From Bretschneidera sinensis (lineage: Eukaryota; Streptophyta; Magnoliopsida; Brassicales; Akaniaceae), in contig CM043700.1 in the NCBI GenBank assembly GCA_023935145.1, forward strand, positions 105,926,400-105,990,399: DNA of 64,000 bases, read 5' to 3'. A program made the translations under genes and the position numbers. The notes beneath the pieces were generated by a model that was not told where the DNA came from, made no database searches, and saw only the letters and a program-made list of their open reading frames with translations. Shown piece by piece: positions 55,902 to 64,000 of the stretch. Numbering within the stretch: position 1 is the first letter of the stretch; every line of letters begins with the position of its first letter.

Positions 55902-57303
55902 CACCCCCAAACTTACATATTGCTAGTCCTTTAGCAATACGAAACTAAAAACTAAATAAAAAAAACAAAGACGCAAAGATAAATCCATCATTCATGGTAT
56001 CCGAAAATTTAAGTGTCACACAAACCATGATATTTATTCATGAGCAAGCTTAAAGTACAAACCCATCTTCGCAATGAATAGGAGTTTTAAATTTTAATTA
56101 CTTACAAGAGGCAGGCTAAAGCATCAAAAGTCTGAATCAGTGTATGGTGAACTAGCACATAAAAGATGAAGCTTCCAAATGATTCCAATGTGTAGTGTTT
56201 CGGTGTCTTAACATTCATCGAATTCCCTATCAGAATGAACAATAATGGCATAGTTTTATTCCTTTTCTTTTTCTTTTATCATGAGCTTGTTGCCATGTTG
56301 AGTTCCATTAAGCTTTCTAATTGACCCTTGTAACAAGTGTTTGGCCAATGACTCCTAAACCAGATGGTTTTAGGGCATTAAGTGTAAAGACACCCCTAAG
56401 AACTTACTAACTATAGTCAAAAAGGCTACGAAACTAACTGGTCTTAATGATTCCAAACAAAATCCCCACCTTTTGATGTGAACACTCACTGCTTACTGAG
56501 GCAAGAGGTCCAGTTACTCAATGGAAACTTTATTTAATGATCATTATATGCATCATTCCCACCTTTTGACGTGAACACTCACTGCTTACTGAGGCAAGAG
56601 GTCCAGTTACTCGGTGGAAAATATATTTAATGATCATTAAGAGCATTTTTTTTTCTCTTTTTTGCTTAATAACATTCTTCTCTGTTTTTCTATGCCAAAG
56701 TGTTATTCGAACAAGTCATCTGATTACAGTTAAGCGATGGAAATGTACATATAGAAATTATATGTCATACCCCACGCAATTATGTGTTAATGTGCTCGTG
56801 TTAGATTAGATCAAACTTGTGATTTCTTAAATGCCAAAAGTAGGTAACTACACCTTAAAACTCTATTATCAGCTAATGTGTTTAGGATTTTAAGCTCACT
56901 GATGAAATCTTATCACAATATTCGTTTAGATCAACAAAAAATTTCAACATAATATGAACATGCATTTATCTTAAAAAAAAAAAAAAAACTGGGACAAGTG
57001 TGTGAATGTGTCCCCCATACCCCCAAACTTAAATTACACATTGTCCCTAATGTGTGAATAACATGGAAAGATCTAACCTGGGAGATGGAGAACTAGCTGG
57101 GCCGGTATGGCTCATACCACACCCCCAAACTTGAATGGATGCACACATTGTCCCTAAAAAAGAAAAACTAACGTAATATGGGAAAACAAAAAGAACTGAA
57201 AATAAATAAATAACAATAAATACAAAAAACAATAAAAATAAAAGATAAGCTGTGGGGTGCCTCCCATGAGCGCTAAGTTTAACGTCTTCAGCCGGACCAA
57301 GCC
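55902..57303 (-). other. 3' non-coding part of element C, with PPT
   Basis: It corresponds to 4343-5650 of element A and begins with the polypurine tract. It ends at a junction near 57290, where CTAAGTTTAACGTCTTCAGCC (compare 5643-5662 in A) passes straight into the Gag-Pol linker remnant. Integrase, RT and ORF3 have been deleted between these points. No gene is seen. Confidence 0.75.
56465..56651. repeat. Tandem duplication, period 93 bp, in element C
   Basis: CCCACCTTTTGATGTGAACACTC at 56465 recurs with one change at 56558. Both copies run through GGCAAGAGGTCCAGTTACTC to TTTAATGATCATT. Element A has a single copy (about 4905-4985), so the duplication arose in the C lineage. Confidence 0.85.
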
Positions 57304-57696
57304 TTATTTTTCCCCAAAACTAAGATTGGCATCAACTAGCACAGGTAGTGTCTTATTCTCTCCCATATAAGCATAAGTCAAATGCTTCGGCAATTGCTTC
57401 AACTCTAAATTTGGTGCCTGGACAATAGAAGGAAAAAAAATAGTATTATTAGACATATGAGGTTTAAATGGATCAGTGTACTTACTTGGATGCTTTGGAG
57501 AAGCCTCTAGAAGGTGCACAGTTTCAATGATGTCATCAGTAACATCCTCAGATTTTGGCTCAACATTTGATCCTTTGAAACAATGGGTGAGGGTGGTCTC
57601 TAATGGATCAATGTGATGGACGTGAAAAACTTGCTCAAAAACACCTTTTTGTTGTTCACTCAGCTCCTTAGCCAATTGCCCCACTTGTACTTTCAA
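57304..57696 (-). pseudogene. Element C fused remnant of gag C-terminus and protease-RT linker
   Basis: The open stretch of 130 residues begins with the gag C-terminal sequence VGQLAKELSEQQKG, which corresponds to the A-element text near 27890. It passes directly into VFEQVFHVHHIDPLETTLTH, LLEASPKHPSKY and NLELKQLPKHLTYAYMGENK. That part corresponds to the A-element linker at 10500-10830. The join lies at about residue 20. The whole protease is missing between them. The frame is open across the join. A function is not known; it may be only a relic of the deletion. Confidence 0.75.
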
Positions 57697-58300
57697 TCTT
57701 TGAATGGTTTGTTCATGCCTTGTAGTGGTTTATCTTATCTCAGTCTGAAATTGTCTCTCTTCTGCCATGAACTGTTCTTGTGAGGTCATCAACCGTTGTT
57801 GCTGAGTTGCCAATTGCCTCACAAGACTCACTAGGTCACTTTGCTTTGATTCCAGAACTGATTGGGCTGCCTGTGGAGAGTTTCTTTGATGCCTTTAAAG
57901 GTTCAAGGCATTCTGATCGTTGTTCCATGAGAAGTTAGTGCGGTTCCTCCATCCAGGATTATAGGTATATGCATATATGTTGTAGTTGTTCGGTCCCACA
58001 TAATTTGCTTGCTCTTGATCTGCAGATGAATACAAAGTGAAATTGTCAGTAGTGTGATCAAAACAAGAACATATACCACATACCTGGATTTGTTTGGCTC
58101 ATGGACTAGGTGAGATGTTTTGAGTAGTCATGGCTTGTACAAGCATATCTATCTTTCTTTCCATAGCAGCCAACCAATTTGGAGATCCACCATTTAAGTT
58201 TACTTCATACAAGTCCTTGCTCTTTACTCCTTGCTCTGTATTGAGTGGAAAGAAGGTTGAATTTCTGGATCGAAGCCTGTGCATGAATCAGTTGAACCGC
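57697..58300 (-). pseudogene. Element C gag remnant
   Basis: Degenerate gag C-terminal sequence corresponds to 27900-28500 of element A, with an open stretch at 58099-58284 (GVKSKDLYEVNLNGGSPNWL, AAMERKIDMLVQAMTTQN). The zinc-knuckle region near 58060-58080 retains only scattered residues. The capsid part present in A at 28504-29069 is missing, so the deletion also removed the gag N-terminal half. Confidence 0.7.
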
Positions 58301-58613
58301 TTCAGTGTAGTAGTTTTAGTACTACTGCTCGGGTACTCTCTGGACCTTTTGCGCTCGAGCGCACCCTGAACTGTGCTCGATCGCTGTTCTTCCTGTGCTC
58401 GAGCGCTACACTAGTGCATTCGATCGCAATGAGGACAGAAACTCCTCTGCTGCACACCTGAACAAAAAACAGAAAAACAGAAAACGAAAAGATGAAAAAA
58501 ATTAGGGTTGTTTGATAAAGAAAACATAAATAGAACAGAAAAAATAAAAATTACTAACGAAAATAATTCTAAAAACAAATTTAGCGCAATCCCCGGCAAC
58601 AGTGCCAAAAACT
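58301..58613 (-). other. 5' leader and tRNA-Asp primer site of element C
   Basis: The minus strand reads TTTTTGGCACTGTTGCCGGG at 58592-58611, the tRNA-Asp primer site with two differences from TGGCGCCGTTGCCGGGGA. It abuts the 5' LTR. The rest of the leader holds A-family words near 58347-58430 (GCGCTCGAGCGCACC, GTGCTCGATCGCTG, GTGCTCGAGCGCTAC). Element A has the same leader, cut by the copia insertion. Confidence 0.82.
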
Positions 58614-59859
58614 TGTTGGAGCGATTATCTACCTAATTAAATATGCAAATAACCGTCATTGTTTTACTTGCAAGTGCACAAGGTTAGTAGTAGCATAGTG
58701 TGCAAGTGCGAGATCATTTCCACAGGGATTGGTAAATTTCGATTTAGAATTAGTTTCACAAAGTAAAAATAGATAGGAATAAATATTGAGTTTAAACAAT
58801 AATAATAAAGACGTAGGGACTTCGTATCCACTACTAATCATGCTACCCCAACGAAACAATATGCCAATGCTCTATTCATGCTATGAATACCTACTGGTTG
58901 TCAACCTAAGGGCTTGGTCCACTCCTTAGGCTATTGATTTCCCTAAGCAACGAGTTAGGCATGGTGTATACTCTAAACTCTTTTCTCTCTTAAGGGATTC
59001 AACATGGTGTATACTGAGTTGTTCCTTAAGAGAGCATAGGATCTTTGGAAATCAACAACCACACGGGACCTAGGGCTTGGTCCACTCTCGGTTTCCCATG
59101 TTGATTAACCCAAGAATCCGGTGTGGATATCTTTTGTTACTATTGTTGAACCCAGGACTCATTCATCCAAATTGATTCAACTAACTGATCCATACCACAT
59201 GCATAAGTTGATCAGACACACGCATATGAGGAATGTAAATAAAAACAGGTATTAATCAAATTATGAATCACAACATAAGTATTGCAAAGGCGCCAATATT
59301 GAATTATTGGTTAAACATATTTAGGGCTTCAACTAAACCCTTACTAAGAGTTTAAGTACACATAATAAAAATAAAGGAAAGAAGAAACCCGAGAGAAGAG
59401 TTGTCAATTCTCCTCCACAGTTTCCTTTTCTGATCTCCCCGAACAAAAACTAAACTAAAAGCAAGATAAGCTCCTCAAAAGGGAGATACTGTTTTTGTGT
59501 TTTACAGGGCTATTTATAGGGTTCTAAAGGTGCCTTGAAACCTTAATTTCCAAAATAGGTCTGGAAGAAATCTTTCCAAAACTGGCTCTGCCGCCTCTGT
59601 GTGTGTGTGTGCTCGATCGCGTGCTTCTACACTCGAGCCTACTATGTGTGCGGACGATTGCTTGTGCTCTCGATCGCACTAGCTCTTTCCAGATCTTCAG
59701 TTTTCTTCCTTTAAAGCTTCAAAATGCTTTCTCTTCTTCACAAGCCTATAAAAAACACAGAAAACACAAAAAGAAAGTAAAATAGAATAAAATACGTAAA
59801 CAAATGGCTTAACAAATGTAAATTAAGGGGCTTAAATATGAATATTTAACCTCCTGTCA
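58614..59859 (-). repeat. 5' LTR of element C
   Basis: It begins TGTTGGAGCGATTATCTACC and ends CTCCTGTCA, 1246 bp. It matches 54642-55901 with scattered changes and a shorter dyad-word cluster (59607-59685). TATA is at 59511-59518. Confidence 0.92.
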
Positions 59860-61360
59860 ATACCCGTGCTTAAGTAGGCTGGTAACGGGTCAAAAAACTA
59901 AAAATCTTACCTTTAACCACAAACAACTCCACTGCTTTAGTCTCCCTTTATAGCGTGTTTGACTCTAACTCTTACCTTTGTTACCAGAGTCTCCAAGATA
60001 TTTATGATTTGTTTGTTTCACGGACAAAATTATAATGAGATAGGATTAAGATTAACATGAGATATAATAAAGTAAGATTAAAGAGGTAATACATTAATCT
60101 TATGTTTGTTTCATATGATTGTTGGATTGGGACTAAAGTGAGATAAAAAGTTTAAATACCCTAACACTATTCATCATCCTTAACAATCTCTAATTTCTTC
60201 ATAAACCCTAAAATTTAATTATTATTATTATTACTATTCAATTATTATTATCACATTAAAAGTTTTATTATATTTACTATCATTATAATCATACTAATTA
60301 TTATAATGTTATTTTAATTATTATAATTCCTATTACAAGAGTAATAAATAACAGTTATTATTAAAATTTTATTTTTATTATTATAATTAAAATATTGTAA
60401 ATCAGTTTTACCTAGCGGAATAGCGGGTACTTACCGATTCAACCCGAAATCTTCTAGTATTTGGACTCCTCTCCAGTTCTTTACGCTTCAATCTCGCCGG
60501 AGGTCGGACATGAAATCACAATGAAGGAAATCACGTTCTTGTCACAATCCAAGAACCTTTATGTCTTTCTAAAAGAAATTCTCTCTCTTAAGTCTATTTT
60601 CTCTCTAAGAAATAGATTTTCCAACAGCCATTTTCTCCCTGGATATACATATACATACTGCCAAGAGAAAGGTAGTTATGGGCAACTGACTTAAACCAAA
60701 AGTCGCATTCATTCAACTAAAAGTTGCATTCATTCAACTAAAAGTTGCACAGTTTCTTCATGCCTTTTGGTTTGTAGTTAATCGGACGGATCGGGTCACC
60801 CATCATGGGTGCCTAACCCGGCCCAGATTTTCTACAATAATAATAATATTTTTATAAATATAATTATAATAGTAATATTTTTATAAATATAATTATAATA
60901 ATAGTTATTTTATATATTATTATTATTATCGTAAATATAATTATAAGTTTAGTTTCATATGAGTGATAGATTCTGTCTCAAACTAGAGGTGAGACAAAAA
61001 AGATGGGATTAAGACTAATTTCATCTAACCTTAATCCCACATAAATAGTAAATCTCCCTACCAAATGAGAGATAAGTATTCATATCGGATTAAAATAGTT
61101 CAATCTCATCGTCACCAATAAAACATACCCTTAATGCAATCCACCGCATAAATCACCATCCCCATCAATAATAGTTGTCGATTCACAATACATGTCAAAC
61201 AATCGAAGTCAATCTTAACCGTAAAGAGTAGGGTCCCACGAAATCAATGATGTGACTGAGGAGATCGAGACCCACACTAAAAAATAGCCGATTTTGAACG
61301 CAGCACACAATAGGAGCGCACGAGAATTCCCTCAAATCTAAGAAGGTCGTGAACAAATCG
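59860..61360. other. AT-rich intergenic sequence with TTA/ATA repeats
   Basis: After the flank repeat this is low-complexity AT sequence with runs of TTATTATTA (60215-60260) and TAATAATA (60836-60930). Short GC-richer pieces (60413-60450, 60780-60830) contain GCGGGT and ACCCGGCCC. Two copies of CATTCATTCAACTAAAAGTTGCA-like sequence lie at 60707-60750. I see no gene. Some of this may be worn DNA transposon sequence, but I cannot assign it. Confidence 0.5.
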
Positions 61361-61560
61361 AACTAGAAACCCTAAAAAATCTCACCTATAAAATCTCTTT
61401 ATTGGGATTTTCCTTTAAAGGTCTTTCTCCGTACTGCTTAGACCATTGTGTCTGCCGCACTTATATCTGCTTTCTCTTTCTCTCTTCCATAGATTTTGAT
61501 TTCTACGAAATATAGTATGCATTCACTCACTATGTTTGTTGATTTTGGTGATTTGTTTTT
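61361..61560 (+). promoter_or_regulatory. Possible Pol II promoter with telo-box and TATA
   Basis: AAACCCTAA (telo-box-like) at 61367-61375 is followed by CTATAAAAT at 61386-61394. About 30 bp on comes a pyrimidine-rich stretch (GCTTTCTCTTTCTCTCTTCC, 61468-61487) that looks like a plant 5' UTR. T-rich, intron-like sequence follows to 62140. Telo-boxes are common in promoters of plant translation genes. No coding sequence follows before the LINE at 62144, so this could be a dead promoter or a gene with a long 5' UTR intron carrying the LINE. Confidence 0.3.
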
Positions 61561-62143
61561 TTATTCTTTTTTTAGAATATGTTAATTAAAGGTTTCTTTT
61601 TAGTATTGATTTCTTCATTTTGATATGTAATTGATGATTTATAAATTGATTATCTTTTTTGGGGGTTTGTGTGGAGTGGTAAATCGAGGGTTTCTCTTTT
61701 CCTGTTATAGATCTAGTGTTATGATTTTGTTAAAGCACAAATTTTTGAACTTGAAGGCAATGACAATGTGTTTTTTTATTGCTTAAATTGTTTGGATTTA
61801 GAAGGAAAAAGAATATTTATTCTCTTTGAAGGCCAAACATAAGTTGAGAAGACGAAATTTAGGTGTAAAGTTTAAGACTTTTTTAGCTATGATGATCGTA
61901 CCAGAGGTAAAAGAACGAATTTTAAGAAATGAGAGAAAACTAATATTTCGAGATAAATCTATATACTATTTTCTCTTAAATTTTTGTACTGCAAAACAAT
62001 CATAGAAATTTTTGTAGCATGGTTTAATTAAGTTATGTTTCCCGTTAAGCTTTAGTAATTATAATTATTTAATGTTGTTTTATTTTGGGATTTAATAATC
62101 CAAAAAAGAGGGATTTAGGGTTTAAGGTTTAGAGTTGGGGCCT
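61561..62143. other. T-rich non-coding sequence
   Basis: No gene is seen. The composition is compatible with a 5' UTR intron of a gene beginning near 61420, or with plain intergenic DNA. Confidence 0.45.
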
Positions 62144-64000
62144 TTTTTTATAAGTAAAAGTGTATTAAAGCAAAGAAACGCACCAAGAGGGTGCAACCCA
62201 TTTACAATAAAATTCTATTGGAAAGAAACTCTATAAAATCTAAGAGATCCAAATCGTTCACAAAAAAAGTTTCTATTAAATCAAAAGCTAGGGGTATTGA
62301 ACCAACTATCTCTAATTACAACAAAACTACATTCAGTGCTATCAAAAGCTCGATGAACCGGCGAACACCCAAGATATACCCAAAACACTATAAGCTGGCT
62401 TCCCAAGCCATTTCCCATAAGTCAAGGGGCATTCCAACAAAATATGAAAAATAGACTCAACACTATCTTTGCAAATGCAACATCTATTAGGCAACACTTT
62501 CCCACTTTTTTAAAGATTTTCAATGGTGAGAATCTTCTCCAAAACGACTTCCCAAACAAAAAAACACACCTTTTTATGGCATGAGAACACCAAATAGCTT
62601 TCCACGGAAAATTGGATGATCATTCCGAGACAGCTCCAACAAGTATATTATTATAGAAAGATTTCACCTCAAACCCTTTGTTTGGTTTGTCCCTCCATTT
62701 GATCGAGTCCTCTCTAGATAGGTCCATTCTAGAATTAAACAAGGCTTCCAAGAAGCATTGAACCTTCTCAATCTCCCAATCAAGAAAATTTCGATTTTCG
62801 GATAAAAGACACATTCCAGGAGATTGTATCATTATTCACTGTGACACACAAACAAATATGAGCTTCTTTATCTTGAACTAAAGCAAAGATATCAGGTAAT
62901 TAGTCTTTTAAAGGGGTGTTTTCGAACCACGTATCAAACTAAATTCGCGTTCTTTCAACATTTCCTAGCATCGCAGAAATACAAAGAAGCACATCCGGCC
63001 ACCCTTTCCAAATCTATTTCCAAACCCCTACACCATAGATCTCTCTTCTTTCCTTAGACATCCACCCCTAAGATCCATTCCAAATTTAGCTTCCACCTCT
63101 TTTCTTCAAAGATGATCTCTCTCTATAAGAAACCTCCATAACCATTTCCCGATGAGAGCTTTATTGAATAAAGTAAGAGATTTAATACCAAGACCCCCTT
63201 TATCAGTCGGTTGCTTAACCACACCCCAACTCACCAAGTGATATTTGAAGTCTTCCCCTATATTACTATAAAGAAATCTCCTTTGGATACCCTTCAACCG
63301 ATTGGCCACTGAGCTAGGGATAGGAAAAAGAGACATACAATAGATAGGAAGGCTAGAGAGTGTACTTTTTATAAGAGTAAGCCTTCCTCCTTTTAATAGG
63401 AGGTGATTCTTCCACCTGGCTAAATGTTTTCCAAATCTTTCCACGATGGGATTCCAAACAATTTTCTCTTTAAATTTAGCACCATGCGGAACACCAAGAT
63501 AAGTAAAAGGAAGCGACCCCAAATTGCATCCCAACAAATTAACAAGAAAACGGCCATTAAAATTTTCACCAAGAAGGATCAAGTCACTCTTACTAAGATT
63601 AATCTTGAGTCTTGAAACCACCTCAAAACCCAGTAGAACACACCGAAAATGTAATATTTGAACGGCATCCTTCCCACAAAAAAATAATAGTGTCGTCAGC
63701 AAAAAGAAGATGAGGCATGCACACTACTGCTAAGACTCCCAATAATGAAATCTCTTAAAAGTCCCTAATCTATTGCTTTCATCAACATTTTGCTAAAAGC
63801 CTCCAACACCAAAGTGAACAAGAAATGAGACAAAGGATCCCCTTGTCTAAGACCTAGTGAAGCTTTGAAAAATCGGAAGGATATCCGTTAATAAGGATAG
63901 AAAAAAAGGTCGAAGATATGCATTTGTAGATCCACCTACACCATTTGTCCCTAAAACCCATCCTTTTGAGTAAGTACATCACAAAACCCCAACAAAAATG
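62144..64000 (-). mobile_element. LINE of a second family, 3' part, runs off the window
   Basis: The minus-strand LINE tail is the T run at 62144-62150, followed by TATAAGTAAAAGTGTATTAAAG, a tail form unlike that of LINE1-3. The 3' UTR and C-terminal part (62160-62620) are degenerate. RT sequence continues to the right edge. The element is distinct from LINE1-3 in tail, RT sequence and spacing. Its 5' part lies beyond 64000. Confidence 0.82.
62620..64000 (-). pseudogene. LINE4 ORF2 remnant: reverse transcriptase and region downstream
   Basis: Reading leftward, the RT palm appears near 63690-63712 as a degenerate LLFADDTIIF, with the A-D-D codons at 63692-63700. A frame change follows, then 63106-63702 gives LKINLSKSDLILLGE, LPFTYLGVPHGAKFKE, LLKGGRLTLIKSTLSSLPIY and PTDKGGLGIKSLTLFNKALI, the thumb region typical of plant L1 elements. 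62620-62832 gives SIKWRDKPNKGFEVKSFYN, the W-x-G-x-F-x-V-K-S-x-Y block before the C-terminal zinc region. An earlier RT part (G-x-R-Q-G-D-P-L-S-H-F-L-F) is recognisable near 63820-63850 with stops. Confidence 0.82.

Larger units (their letters stand above)
54642..59859 (-). mobile_element. Element C, pol-less Athila-like derivative of the A family
   Basis: This is a minus-strand LTR element of 5.2 kb with both LTRs (54642-55901 and 58614-59859), a tRNA-Asp primer site and a PPT. Inside it has only a gag remnant, a fused remnant of the Gag-Pol linker, and the 3' non-coding part. RT, RNase H, integrase, ORF3 and most of the protease are absent. Flanks are ATACT (54637-54641) and ATACC (59860-59864), a 5-bp duplication with one mismatch. 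It would have needed proteins from another element to move. Confidence 0.9.

Noticed and set aside
59860..60840. A large DNA transposon enclosing element C, suggested by GCGGGT/ACCCGG pieces on both sides
   Set aside because: I could not find matching terminal inverted repeats or a target duplication. The pieces on the left are explained as a local two-copy repeat.
61210..61260. Plant snRNA upstream element (GTCCCAC-like) and snRNA gene
   Set aside because: The motif at 61230 differs from the upstream sequence element, and no snRNA sequence follows at the expected spacing.
62191..62454. Basic 87-residue plus-strand protein
   Set aside because: It lies antisense in the degenerate 3' part of the LINE on the minus strand. 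Its Lys/Ser-rich composition comes from the AT-rich complement.

Overview
The window is plant nuclear DNA, most likely from a eudicot. The evidence is plant-type LTR retrotransposon lineages (a Ty3 chromovirus, Athila-like Ty3 elements primed by tRNA-Asp, and a Tork/Tnt1-like Ty1/copia element), plant L1-type LINEs with a DUF4283-like ORF1, and a plant ubiquitin-L40 copy. No intact host gene is visible. About 54 of the 64 kb is transposon, and every large element carries stop codons or frameshifts.

Region 1-51865 is one nested locus. The host is a degenerate chromovirus on the + strand. Its PBS is at position 9, its 5' LTR lies just outside the window, its coding parts are 1-3081 and 47412-48777, and its 3' LTR is 48778-51865. 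A minus-strand Athila-like element, here called A (3082-47411), sits in its RNase H region. A is itself split twice. A second minus-strand Athila-like element, B (11146-27304, TSD CAATT), sits in A's protease region, and a + strand copia element (29409 to about 46200) sits in A's leader just upstream of gag. Three copies of one L1-type family then landed in LTRs: LINE1 (+) in B's 5' LTR, LINE2 (-, 18-bp TSD) in the copia 5' LTR and LINE3 (+, 17-bp TSD) in the copia 3' LTR. A solo LTR related to A (49383-50681, TSD GTCAT) interrupts the chromovirus 3' LTR.

Region 51866-64000 is sparser. It holds a decayed intronless ubiquitin-L40 copy (52859-53245), a short foldback element (about 54202-54303), a pol-less derivative of the A family called C (54642-59859), AT-rich sequence, a possible Pol II promoter near 61367-61420, and the 3' part of a second LINE family that runs off the right edge.

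The Athila-like elements share one layout, read on the minus strand: LTR, tRNA-Asp PBS, gag, protease, RT, RNase H, integrase, spacer, an additional ORF in the env position (ORF3), a long 3' non-coding part, PPT and LTR. Two features are not explained by this layout. First, clusters of GC-rich dyad words lie just upstream of the TATA box in the LTRs of three element families, and again before ORF3. Second, a four-fold word in the A-family LTR leader changes in step between copies. LINE1 also ends in an inverted 3' tail that carries an inverted target-site copy.
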